From: a virus
Length of the DNA: 64,000 nt
Reading direction: 5' to 3' (one strand)
Virus record (IMG/VR): IMGVR_UViG_3300013131_004609
Coordinates: 1 to 64,000 of that record
Shown here: piece after piece, positions 6,612 through 16,400 of the stretch
How positions within the stretch are numbered: the stretch's first letter is position 1
Layout of the letters: each line of letters begins with the position of its first letter
Program-made: the position numbers and the translations under genes
The notes under the pieces: generated by a model
The model's input: the letters and a program-made list of their open reading frames with translations, nothing else
Told to the model about the DNA's origin: nothing
Database searches by the model: none

Positions 6612-7189
6612 ACTTCTTCACGGTGCACGATGTGACGGGAGACGATCTTCACACCTGGGTGTTTACCATTGAGGCCCTCCACGGCCTCCACGTTCTTGGG
6701 TGAGTCGTCGAAGAACTCGACAAACTTGACACCGTCTTCGACGATTCGACGCTCTATGTAGTCCGCTTTCTTCTGCGGGTCGGACGATGCGAGCGCGATC
6801 ACTTCTATCCTCGGTAGTCCTGCGTCCTCGAGGAACTGATACACAGGCGCCTGGGCTGCGCGGGCCGTGAGGATGACCACCTCGCCGCCCGTCCTCAGGA
6901 TGTTTCGAAGTATCTTTCCCACCCAGACGATCTCTCGGGGGTCGATCAACTTGGAGAAGTCTGAGTAGTCGAACTCGTCTCCCGGAAGTGGATCATAGAC
7001 GGCGTATTCTCCCGGTGTGAGGTCGAACTTCTCTCCCCACTCGTTCGTGACGTGGATCAAAGAACCTGTCTTCACGAGGGTGTCGTCGAAGTCGAAGACT
7101 CGAAGCTTCCTGACTTTGGCGTCCAAAGGTCGTCCCTCGGACAAAACGTCTCTGACGAATTCTCTGATGAGGTTCTTAAAGTTTTTCAT
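6608..7189 (-). CDS. HAD-superfamily phosphatase with amphipathic N-terminal segment
   Basis: A 193-residue protein. HAD motif I FDFDDTLV at 32-39 carries the nucleophile and acid Asp pair, motif II is ILTAR at 106-110, a Lys for motif III lies near 140, and motif IV is FFDDSPKN at 159-166. It should be a Mg-dependent phosphatase, perhaps acting on nucleotides or nucleic acid ends. GGGAGG in the leader and ATG at 7189 define the start; a longer frame to 7243 is not needed. The first 20 residues (MKNFKNLIREFVRDVLSEGR) form a likely amphipathic helix ahead of the enzyme domain, resembling N-terminal tags on internal virion proteins of T4-like phages; packaging with the capsid is a guess. Confidence 0.8.
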   Translation of the reverse strand: MKNFKNLIREFVRDVLSEGRPLDAKVRKLRVFDFDDTLVKTGSLIHVTNEWGEKFDLTPGEYAVYDPLPGDEFDYSDFSKLIDPREIVWVGKILRNILRTGGEVVILTARAAQAPVYQFLEDAGLPRIEVIALASSDPQKKADYIERRIVEDGVKFVEFFDDSPKNVEAVEGLNGKHPGVKIVSRHIVHREEV

Positions 7190-7214
7190 CGTGCCCTCCC
7201 GATTTGTCGATCGT

Positions 7215-7496
7215 TTAAGAGTCCCAATAGCTGCCCGTCTCAAGAGCGACTATAGTGACGTTGAGCTGTGACGATAGCCACGTGTAGATGTAACTGTCGT
7301 CATCCCCCCAGACGACGTAGTCGGATCCTGACAACACGTGTGCACCGGACTCATAGTCACGAGAGTCCACACCATTCTCGCCCATTAGTGACCAGTCTAT
7401 TATCGCTTTTTCTCCGAGATGGACAGAAATTCCTCTGACCACCATGCACTTTGCATTACCAGTTCTGTAGTTTATGGGTTCTATCTTCGCAAACAT
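7215..7496 (-). CDS. Hypothetical protein
   Basis: A 93-residue protein, not recognised. It is acidic and rich in Ser, Asp, Tyr and Trp (for example VVWGDDDSYIYTWLSS near residues 63-78), which suggests a small beta-rich fold. No Cys cluster, signal or membrane segment. It sits on the minus strand between the HAD gene and the first tail gene, 25 bases before the HAD start. The weak leader and small size make the call moderate; the frame is uninterrupted and agrees in strand with its neighbours. Confidence 0.5.
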   Translation of the reverse strand: MFAKIEPINYRTGNAKCMVVRGISVHLGEKAIIDWSLMGENGVDSRDYESGAHVLSGSDYVVWGDDDSYIYTWLSSQLNVTIVALETGSYWDS

Positions 7497-7573
7497 GAGT
7501 CTTCTTTCTAACGATGATTAACTATTTGAATTGATAATTGAAATATAATTAGCCTTTCTTCTGTCATAATAAT

Positions 7574-7807
7574 CTACAATAATTGACCTTCGGACTTTTT
7601 CCTCATTAATACCCTGTTTTTCATCTCTTCGATTCCGATAGAGACGACGTTGACCACGCTCAAATCAAGAGGTCCCGTCAATTGAAGTTCTGAGGGTGTT
7701 CCTTGGATACCTACCTGGCAGTCTGACGCGACAATTGTTCTCTTTGGTTTTCCATTCTCGTAGACGTATACAATTGACTCAATTTCTTTTTTTTTCGAGA
7801 TTGCCAT
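7574..7807 (-). CDS. Small hypothetical protein, probably tail-associated
   Basis: A 77-residue protein. After a basic start (MAISKKKEIES) come beta-strand-like stretches, with SELQLTGPLDLSV near residues 38-50, a pattern that recurs in virion proteins of this kind of phage. It is the last gene of the minus-strand structural run, 25 bases after the 867-residue protein, so it is likely expressed late with it. No enzymatic motif is visible. Confidence 0.55.
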   Translation of the reverse strand: MAISKKKEIESIVYVYENGKPKRTIVASDCQVGIQGTPSELQLTGPLDLSVVNVVSIGIEEMKNRVLMRKKSEGQLL

Positions 7808-7832
7808 TGAGATAACTTTGCTTTGGTGACTG

Positions 7833-10436
7833 TCAAGAACTTAGACCTAGTTGCTGAGTTGTAGCACTCACCGATTCAGTGTCTACGAACGACCTTCTAT
7901 TTATCCCCCTCATCTCTTCTACAGTCCTGTGTTTCGGAACTAAATCGAAATATGGCAGTGATGAAGTCACTTCAAAGCTCAAGTTTTGAGAAGTCGTCTC
8001 GAAAGGTGGGACGACCTGCGTGGCAATTGTTCCTACACCCCTCTGTGTTATGATCGCTGTCTTCCTGACGAATTTGACTTCTACGACGGACTCGAGGAGA
8101 CCAGATTCACTTACGTTCTGTTTCGGAAGAGTGGTTGTCAAGTCTTTGTTGAATCCTTCTTCCGATATCGCGTCGAAGTCCATCGGAGACGTGTTGACTT
8201 TCACAAACTTTGTGTATTGTCTCTGCTCGAGCATGTCTCTAAACTGTCCGTACTTGCCTCTCCTGAATATAACCTTAGTGTGTTGAGGCATGCCATTGAC
8301 TAGTCCGTACTTCCATCCTCTGATCACAGGAGATACTCCAAACACATATGAGCTGTACATGTCTGATGTTCCTGACAGATGTAGACTTGCAACAGTCGGA
8401 TTAACAGACCATGGACCGTCATTGAGTGCAGTCGATCTAAAGGTGGGATCGATCCTTCTATCTGTTAATTTGGCAGAATAGTCAGGAAGATTGTTGCTCC
8501 CTATCATTTGGCTTTTCTCAATATCGGCGAATGTATAGAATTTTAAGTTATTGATGGCAGCGAAAGAGGGATTTGTAGTAGTGCTTGATCCGCTACTGTA
8601 TTGCCAAGATATCTGCCACCTACCTGGTGGTAGAGGATAGTTTTTGTTATAGATGGACCCTGTCAAAAAACCATCTTCCATGAAATCGTAAGTTTCCATG
8701 GCAACTAGTCCTCCGCCTGTTCCGCTTATCTGTTCTATGAAGATCATCGGAAAACCTGCCGATATTGTCGAAGGTACACCTGGTACGGCCGTAAAGACTA
8801 CCGTTAATTTGTCAGAAGTAGCCGCACATATGGCCCTGTCGTAGCTAAAAGACCACGGATAAGAAGATGTTATGTCCAAAAAAAACTGAGAGAATTCTGA
8901 CGACCCTAGAGCTCCTGAAGGTATTTCAGAAGGACCGTTCAAGTACTTACTTGTAGCTGACACAAGTGCTTTAAAGTCCGTAGATCCTGACACCCATTTT
9001 ATTCCCTTTGACGTGCTGTCGGGTTTTGATCCTGACTTAAAGAAGTAAATGTTTCTATCTGACGAAGTTGTGGGTACTAATTCGTCATCTCTAGTACTGA
9101 CTCTCCACGGTCTTAGTGTGTCTGAAATGCTTGAAAATGCCTGCCAGTTTAGCTCGATGTATTGGTCTTTGTAATTCGGTATTCCATATGTGTCTGTACC
9201 GTCAGAATAATCTTCAAAAGACTCGTTGTATGCAAGTCTCTTTTTCGTTGCATCATAGGTTCTTCTACCGTACGTTACATTATTCAGGTCTCCAAATCCG
9301 AACAAGAATTTTACTAAATCAGACGTGTACATAGAGCCAGTGACGTATTCGAGTCCGGGATCAGGAGCAGAATAGGGTGCCAGGTAGTCTACATGTGTGA
9401 TTTTCTTCGATAAGTTTACATCGGACGAAAATAAAAGCGAATATCCTGTTTCCCTCTCAAGTGACTTATCGGCATATTCACCCACATTTATTGCAACTGT
9501 GCCATAACCTCCGTCGAGGAGTGTTTTTTGCCTGAGTCCGTTTATGAAGTTGTCAGCTGAAGTCTTCTTTTCTAGTAAACCTGGGACGATCGGAATGAAA
9601 GAATTTATGATTTTTTGCGGCGAGTTTCTTAAGTTGCTTAGAGAAATGTCGTCTCTTACTGAACTGGGGATGTCGGTGTCGTATGTCTTGTCAGTGACAG
9701 GAAAGCCAAAAAATCCTCCAGAAGCTGTCACTGTATTCAGCAACAGATCGTCTTTTTTTGGTGAGTCCCAGTTCAAAGTAAGAGTTCTGCTTCCTAGACC
9801 CAGTTGACCTTCTACCGACACAAGTCTTTGGACCTCAGAATACCTACTTTCATACGGAAATGATCTAGTCCAACCATTGAAGACAGTAGGATCTTTTAAG
9901 AATCCATCTGAAGACCGGTCTACTTCGATGGAATCAAATAACAAATAGCCCACACTGCTTGTTGTGACGTTGACATAAGGACTAAAAGCATTGACTTTAT
10001 TCTCTATAGACCATATCTGTGATTCATTTCTCTTCAATATAGACGACATGTCGGGAAGACATGAGTCGTAATATCTCTCATTGTTGTCGTGACATTGGAG
10101 AATTCTGTAGGCAGTCCTCGAGACTTGCGAATTCAAAGGTTTTAGTCTAAAAGACAGACTCGGATTCTTGTTGACAGCTTCTGAACCGTATGTAGAGTTG
10201 AGAGGTTGTTGATTAGCAGCATAGAATTTGCTAAAGTACCTACCACGAGACCCAGTAGTAAAAGTTACTTTAGAACCTCTTCCTACGATCTTATTTAGGA
10301 GAGAACCGGTGACGTAATCGTCCTGGGTGGATCCGTAGTACGAAGCCTCGTAGAAGATATCGAACTGATCTAGGACGGGATCGTTTCCGATGACGTCCGC
10401 CAAGGAGTTTGTGTATACAGATTCGTATATGCTCAT
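7833..10436 (-). CDS. Large virion protein, probable baseplate or tail appendage
   Basis: An 867-residue protein without a clear named family. It is rich in Ser, Thr, Gly, Asn and Tyr, poor in Cys, and carries repeated TGS/SGS tripeptides (YVTGSLLN, TFTTGSRG, YVTGSMYT, FLTGSIYN). The middle part around residues 560-650 (LVAMETYDF ... PLPPGRWQISWQY) looks like a beta-sandwich of the carbohydrate-binding type. The position, downstream of gp6-like and other tail genes in a tightly packed minus-strand run with ATGA overlaps, argues for a structural role. Frequent AGA and ATA codons mark it as one of the AT-richer late genes. Confidence 0.7.
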   Translation of the reverse strand: MSIYESVYTNSLADVIGNDPVLDQFDIFYEASYYGSTQDDYVTGSLLNKIVGRGSKVTFTTGSRGRYFSKFYAANQQPLNSTYGSEAVNKNPSLSFRLKPLNSQVSRTAYRILQCHDNNERYYDSCLPDMSSILKRNESQIWSIENKVNAFSPYVNVTTSSVGYLLFDSIEVDRSSDGFLKDPTVFNGWTRSFPYESRYSEVQRLVSVEGQLGLGSRTLTLNWDSPKKDDLLLNTVTASGGFFGFPVTDKTYDTDIPSSVRDDISLSNLRNSPQKIINSFIPIVPGLLEKKTSADNFINGLRQKTLLDGGYGTVAINVGEYADKSLERETGYSLLFSSDVNLSKKITHVDYLAPYSAPDPGLEYVTGSMYTSDLVKFLFGFGDLNNVTYGRRTYDATKKRLAYNESFEDYSDGTDTYGIPNYKDQYIELNWQAFSSISDTLRPWRVSTRDDELVPTTSSDRNIYFFKSGSKPDSTSKGIKWVSGSTDFKALVSATSKYLNGPSEIPSGALGSSEFSQFFLDITSSYPWSFSYDRAICAATSDKLTVVFTAVPGVPSTISAGFPMIFIEQISGTGGGLVAMETYDFMEDGFLTGSIYNKNYPLPPGRWQISWQYSSGSSTTTNPSFAAINNLKFYTFADIEKSQMIGSNNLPDYSAKLTDRRIDPTFRSTALNDGPWSVNPTVASLHLSGTSDMYSSYVFGVSPVIRGWKYGLVNGMPQHTKVIFRRGKYGQFRDMLEQRQYTKFVKVNTSPMDFDAISEEGFNKDLTTTLPKQNVSESGLLESVVEVKFVRKTAIITQRGVGTIATQVVPPFETTSQNLSFEVTSSLPYFDLVPKHRTVEEMRGINRRSFVDTESVSATTQQLGLSS

Positions 10437-12139
10437 GGGATGTAACTGTTTCCTGCTCTTACATATGATCCGTACAAAGTTATGTTTATGGATCCTGTAC
10501 TGAGCTGAACGTCGTGTCCTTGAAGTCCTCTCATGTCGTTATAGAAAGAAGAAGATATGAAGGATGGGATGCCGTATATGTCTGCATTTGGATCTGCTAC
10601 TGTGTCAACATCAATCTTAAATGATCTAAAAGAAGGTCTATTTTTTGAGACAGAAAGAATTAGTTTCTCTCCCGGGTAGAGGAGATAGGGAGAAGACTTG
10701 CTGGCTCCTAGGAAGATGTCCGATACGAAGTAGAAACTTAGAGGATTAGTAAAGAAGTTTCTCGTGTCCAGCTGAAGACTTTGCGTGACGTAATCGATCA
10801 AGGCTTGTCTATCTAGAACATTCTCTATGTAGAACGGATTTCTCATGGCTCCATCAAGTCTAAAGGATCCTGTGTTGGCCATCGTGTATTCTCCGCCAAA
10901 TATAGAGCCACCACTAGGAGAGAAACCTGTCATTCCTCTTCCAAAAGAGTCAACGCCTATGAGGCCTACTTGATCACTTATGCTATCGTTGCCTGATTTG
11001 AAAAATTCTTCACTGAATTTTCTCGTGACCAAGTTTTTAAATTTCTGCTGGGGGCTCACGATGAAAGAAATAAATCCTCCCGCATAGTCTATTAATTTGC
11101 AGCCGTTAGTGATTGAAGCCGTTGATTTTATTTTTATGCTTCCCGTATGAAATCTTGTTAATCCGGAGTAGCTTGCTGAGACTACAGAGTCATAACTACC
11201 TGTGTTGAGTCCGACTGTGTTCGCGTACCAGTAATCTGTGCTGTTGTATCCATCAAATATTTTATTTAATTTTATTTCAAAAGTTGTGTCTTCTTCGTGC
11301 GTGATGACACCTTTGCTAATCATATCTCTAATTTTTCCTGTTCCATAGTTCTTCTGGGACATTAACGTCACTGTTAGAGCTGGTCCTCCTTGATCATACA
11401 GAGAAAAGATGTTCACAGCATTGTTCATTCCTGATGAACCGTTAAGTGTGTAGTCACCAAGTGAAGAAGTCGCGGTGCATAGAGTAGACTTGTCATAAAA
11501 CCATCCGCTTCCAAAGCAAAATGGTATTTCTACCACGACTTTTTCAATTAAGAAAGGGTATTCGTTATTTGCGCTAAAAGTCTCACTAGGAGAAGCATCG
11601 AACTTCGAAGATCTCTGAGCACTCAAAGAATAGTTCTGTGAAGAAATTTCTCCTTGTTTGTCGAGATTAAAATTTTCTCCGCCGAGATTAAAATTTTCTT
11701 CCAATAATTTTTGAGTGGGGGTGTTGTCCTGCTCAGGAATTCTGTAGACGCTTAAGTCTCCTATTGAAAGATTTTGACCTCTAAAGTCGTGCATTAAATG
11801 ATCTTCCACAAAAAAAGAACCATTCGCAAGACTTGAAGTCTTACCACCAGTATTCACACTAAAATTTTTGAAAGGACTTAGGCTTCCTGTAAAGTTTATT
11901 AGACTCGTCGGCAACGCCCAGGTTCCAGTCGACGAGTTAAAATAGTAAATACTGCTGCTGTTATGAATCATTGAAGTCTTAGAACTGACCGGGAATGTCA
12001 GTCTTATTACTTCTTTGTTTCTAAGTGAATTCGAGAATGTCTTTATGCTGTCTCCAACCGACGCATTCGAGCCTGACGCATAGAATGCGTCGTTTAAGTC
12101 TTGATCATGTAGACCATCTTCTACGAAAGATCTCGTCAT
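10433..12139 (-). CDS. Virion structural protein
   Basis: A 568-residue protein, not assigned to a family. Composition matches its neighbours: many Ser, Thr, Asn and Gly residues and five TGS tripeptides (NFTGSLS, LNTGSYD, FHTGSIK, ANTGSFR, LSTGSIN). A 7-residue tandem duplication, ENFNLGG-ENFNLDK, lies near residue 150. It overlaps the upstream gene's stop and the downstream gene's start by 4 bases each, implying coupled translation with other tail genes. Likely part of the baseplate or a tail fibre; no enzymatic motif seen. Confidence 0.65.
   Translation of the reverse strand: MTRSFVEDGLHDQDLNDAFYASGSNASVGDSIKTFSNSLRNKEVIRLTFPVSSKTSMIHNSSSIYYFNSSTGTWALPTSLINFTGSLSPFKNFSVNTGGKTSSLANGSFFVEDHLMHDFRGQNLSIGDLSVYRIPEQDNTPTQKLLEENFNLGGENFNLDKQGEISSQNYSLSAQRSSKFDASPSETFSANNEYPFLIEKVVVEIPFCFGSGWFYDKSTLCTATSSLGDYTLNGSSGMNNAVNIFSLYDQGGPALTVTLMSQKNYGTGKIRDMISKGVITHEEDTTFEIKLNKIFDGYNSTDYWYANTVGLNTGSYDSVVSASYSGLTRFHTGSIKIKSTASITNGCKLIDYAGGFISFIVSPQQKFKNLVTRKFSEEFFKSGNDSISDQVGLIGVDSFGRGMTGFSPSGGSIFGGEYTMANTGSFRLDGAMRNPFYIENVLDRQALIDYVTQSLQLDTRNFFTNPLSFYFVSDIFLGASKSSPYLLYPGEKLILSVSKNRPSFRSFKIDVDTVADPNADIYGIPSFISSSFYNDMRGLQGHDVQLSTGSINITLYGSYVRAGNSYIP
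11662..11699 (-). repeat. 21-base tandem duplication inside a virion gene
   Basis: The 17-base unit cgagattaaaattttct occurs at 11662-11678 and again at 11683-11699, a 21-base period that keeps the reading frame and yields the ENFNL duplication in the protein. It looks like a recent in-frame slip duplication. Confidence 0.7.
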
Positions 12140-13488
12140 AGTGTTCCTAGCCTTCTCTTTGAGCTCAAGATGCTGTCGCTCAGAGGAGTCTCGTAGAGAC
12201 CCGATTTCACGCCTCTCGTTACTTTTATGCTTCCATTCTTAAAAAGTTCACTCTTTACCGTGCTGTTTAGCTGAAGACTTGAAGTCAGTTCCAGAGGTAT
12301 CATCACAGGATATTCTACAGTCTGGAAGTTGCTACCTGAACGAAATAGTACTGTATTGTTGTCGTTGAATTTTGCGTCGGTCCTCATGTAACTCTCAGAC
12401 TCCCTCAAGTCAAGCATCGTCTTTCTGTGTCTTCTATTGTCTCTGTTTTTCGAGTTCCACATGGAGTTTCTATAGGTCACAGAGTCAACACCTTGCTCTA
12501 TGAACTCACAGTCAAATCCCGCCGTCGCTGACTTTTTCTCTTGGGTGACGTAGTTCTCGGAAAACCTCGACGCCGTCATGGACATCAGAGCTGCAGTCAT
12601 CATCGATCCATAAGATGCACTTGGCTCTAAGTTTCTTGGGTAAATAAAGTCCTTGAAAGGCTTTAAGAAGTTCTCCTCCAAGTTGAAATAACCGTCTGGT
12701 GGTCCTACAGGCACAGATCCCGACGTTCCTGTGGAAATTTTTCTTACGTCGGATGCGTCCAAGAAGAAAGCAGAATTTCTGTCGGTGTCGTAGACGAATA
12801 CAGACTCTACTGAATCGCTCGATAGTCTCCAATTCGTGTTGCCGTTTCCAAACTGCCCTTTGGTAGAATGAGGCTCGAAGGGAAAGTAGAGAGAGAAATT
12901 TGCTACTACAGGTCTTATGGAGAAAGGCTCTATGATTCCATTTAGAACTTCGTTCTCACGTTGATTGACGTCAGAAGTCACTATGGGATACTGAAAATTG
13001 TTCGACCCAGAAGACTTTTGAATGTATGCTATCGGGTCGAATACGTCTAGCTCGTAGTACGCGGCCGAAGCCGTGATAGGCATGCTATTGACGCCAAAGA
13101 AAGTATTCTCATACAAGTGACCTGCTGTTCCTGCTGTAAACTTTGCAAGTCCTGCAGTCCAGTGCTTGTTTTGTGTTATTTCTATTCCATTCTTGTAAGC
13201 GTCTATGCTTGAAGAAGAAAAGTAGTCAACGTTTGGTGAGAGTATCTTTCTCTGATTTCCTGACGGGTCTGTGTCTATTGAGCTAACTGCGTATACAGAT
13301 GAGTTTGCAGAAGATTTATTTCTAAATGAGCTTTTGATAGCAAATAAGTTTATTGCTTGCGAGCCAGATGCGGCGGCCTCAAACCTGTCTTCGAAAGAGC
13401 TTTCATTACTCTTTTTGATTTGGTACGACGTGTTGTAGTAATTGTCGTCTCCCTGTATCGTTATTACACTGATGGTATTGTTGGACAT
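12136..13488 (-). CDS. Virion structural protein
   Basis: A 450-residue protein from the tail run. It starts MSNNTISVITIQGDDNYYN and contains Ser/Asn/Tyr-rich beta-type sequence, with a basic patch SKNRDNRRHRKTMLDLR near residues 345-361. No named domain recognised. It begins 9 bases after the 1165-residue protein and ends overlapping the next gene by 4 bases, so it belongs to the same transcript. The role is inferred from position and composition only. Confidence 0.65.
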   Translation of the reverse strand: MSNNTISVITIQGDDNYYNTSYQIKKSNESSFEDRFEAAASGSQAINLFAIKSSFRNKSSANSSVYAVSSIDTDPSGNQRKILSPNVDYFSSSSIDAYKNGIEITQNKHWTAGLAKFTAGTAGHLYENTFFGVNSMPITASAAYYELDVFDPIAYIQKSSGSNNFQYPIVTSDVNQRENEVLNGIIEPFSIRPVVANFSLYFPFEPHSTKGQFGNGNTNWRLSSDSVESVFVYDTDRNSAFFLDASDVRKISTGTSGSVPVGPPDGYFNLEENFLKPFKDFIYPRNLEPSASYGSMMTAALMSMTASRFSENYVTQEKKSATAGFDCEFIEQGVDSVTYRNSMWNSKNRDNRRHRKTMLDLRESESYMRTDAKFNDNNTVLFRSGSNFQTVEYPVMIPLELTSSLQLNSTVKSELFKNGSIKVTRGVKSGLYETPLSDSILSSKRRLGTL

Positions 13489-13497
13489 GGCTCTGGC

Positions 13498-16400
13498 TCA
13501 GTATTTCTTTACTCTTCCAACTATTTGCTGGACTAAAAATGTGTCGTCTATCGCTCTTCTCTCTCCAATGTAGTTGTTCTGATGCTTGTAGAGATGTTTG
13601 TGTCTCTCCAGCATGTGTGATTCTATCACGTAGTTTGTTCCTTTGTAGATAGTCTTGCTGGGTATCAGCTGCTCCACAAAAGATGATATCGATATGTCGA
13701 ACCATCTGTAGAACTCCAAGAATTTTCTGAAATCAGGTTTTCCTGACAAACGATTGAAATACACGTCTCTCAAGTTTTCTAGGTCCGGGTAGTCTGGAGA
13801 GAACGCCATTTCAGGACTGCCCAGAATGTCTCCAAGAAGATCAAATGAGGAGAACATGTTTACCATATCCTTGTCGAGAGAATCTACCATTGAGAACTCA
13901 ATGGACAAACGCAAGTCGTCTTGAGGCTCCTCCTGGAGAAAGAATGTGTCGCTCAGGTAAGTCGCAGAGAGAACAGCTTGTGGATTTTCAAGAACCAAGC
14001 TGTTGTCTTCAAAGCTTCTTATCCTTACCTTGTCGCTTATTGAAGATTCATCAAAAGTAGGTGACAGATAGGAATAGTTGAAGATGTCACCTCTCAAGAC
14101 TTGAGTCCCCGATAAGAAACCTGTGCCCCTTGTGACAACATTATTCTGACTGAAATCCAAGAATTCTATTTCACCAATACTTGTGGCATTCTTGGTAGGC
14201 TGCTTTGTCAGTGTGTCTAGTCTAAGCTTCTGAAAAGATCCTGATATCTTGTTCACGTAGTTGTAGTTGACTAGGGGATTTGATACTCCTACCGACTTTG
14301 GATTTCTTACGTGCTCTTTCCACTCTGATTCGGACAATCCTTTCGACCAAAATCTAAGATTTGAAGCCCATCCAAAAAACTGTGTGGTTCTCGCTATGGG
14401 ATCAGATGACGTAGTATCGTTTAGAAACAGGTAAGATCCCATCGGAGTACCCGTAGGAATATTTTGGTTTTCGCCCATGCTTATGTAGGTTCCCGACACA
14501 TTGTGTTGCGTGGATCCACTTCTAAATACGTTGCCCTCAGCGAGAGGCTGCTCAAAGAAGTAAGACGACGTAGTATAAAGATCGTTCAACTCTCCTGATT
14601 CCGTCTTTCCTACTCTCAGGTAGTAAGACGATGACCTAACAGAGTCTATCTCATCGTTTCTCATGCAGCCAATCGCCACATTCCACTTGTCTCCGTCGAA
14701 GATACCCTTTCCTTTCATGTCTAGCGTCAAATGAAGCAGAGGAGAAGACGTCGACATGCCAGGTCTCACGAAAGCCTGAACTGAAGCGATACTGCGCGGG
14801 TAATCATTGAATTGCGTCGCGACGACGTTGACCACAAGACCTGGGTCTGCTGTCGCAGAGCTGCCTGTGACGATCATTCTCATCAAAGACTGGCCGTTGA
14901 GATCAGTTATTAGATCGATTCTCTCATTATTGAATTTGAAAAGTCCTTCCATGTTCCAAGAACCAGAAGTGTGCAAACCGTCCCACACGTAGTCCGTGTC
15001 TATATTGGCACCAAGAGATGACTTTACAAATGTACCTCTTGGATGTGGGTAGCCTGGTTCTGGGCGTGAACTTGAAAGAGGCGTCGTTACTACGAGCGAC
15101 GAACCAGTGAATTCAGCCATTGAACCCACTTCTATTCTGTTTTCTCTCGAGTCTTTTAATTGCTTTACGGTCGATCCACCGTATTCTCTTATTCTCAGGC
15201 TATTTTCCGGGTCTATTCCTATGGACCTCAAAAAAGACCTTATGCTGTGCTGTGTTCCCTTCGACCTGACGATGTCAGGCATGTTGACCAAAACTCTTCT
15301 GAGAAGAATAGACTGTATCTTCTTCAAAGGTGTGTTGATGTTCGTTAGACCCGCTATGTTTTGACCTTCGGCGAATTGCTCGACGTTTGCGTTGCTGAAG
15401 AACTTGGGAAGGTAGAATCCGTATTGACGTACGAGGTCTTCTAAGAAGTTGTCTGGTGTTGTTTCGTTCAGCTCGTAGTCGACAGTTTTTAGAGTTCCAA
15501 ATGCATCTACGTACATCTTAAGTTCGTCAAAAAACTTTGCCCAGATGTATAAGAAAGTCAAGATTATCTGAACGGATCCTCTTTTCCCCTGTCCCGGGAT
15601 GCCTTCACCAGTATAGGGAGAACCACCGTTGCCCTCCACGTCACTGAATCCGTCTTCGAGCGCTCCTTCGAGAAGATAGTGCTTGGGTACTAGTCTTATG
15701 ATGTTGTTCGGATTTTTTGCGTCGTAGAGACTTGCTGACGTCAAGAGATCGATGTTGAGTGAAGTCACATCTGCATATGCAGGAAACAGGACTTTCTTAA
15801 ATTCATCCCGCTCGTCTGTAAGTGGGCTTTTTGTGTCGTCTTCATTATCACTCCTTAAGTCGAACGAAAAGTTACTGACATTAGAGTGCAGGGAGTTGCC
15901 TGAGCTGTCGAGAACGACCGAGTCTATAGAAGAATTTCCATTGAACGAGAGAGAACCTGACGGTTCATTAAATCTATAGTAGAGTTTCAGGTCTGGTGAT
16001 GAGTATATACCTTTGGAGGCGTACAGTTTTTGAAGTCTCTCGTCTCTCACGGAATGAAAGATCCTGACTTCGTCAAGAGAACCACTGAACGTCTGATTGG
16101 GAGTGACGAGAGTGTTACTCTTGAAGAAAGAGCTGCCCGATCCTATCACAAAGTCCGAAGAGTCTATGTTGAGTTTGTCGAATCTTATTCTGCTGACACT
16201 CTCAGCAACTAGACCTTCATTTCTATAGAAATCTAGTTTGTGCTCTCGTACGTTTTCTTTGTTGAGTATGACGCAGACGTGATTGTATTCACCTTTTCTC
16301 AGAGTACCTTCCACGTAGTTTCTACTGGATCCTGAGCATACACTGAAAACTGCATTGACGTCCGTCGTCGACGCAGAAGGTTCTAAGTAAAAAGTAAAAG

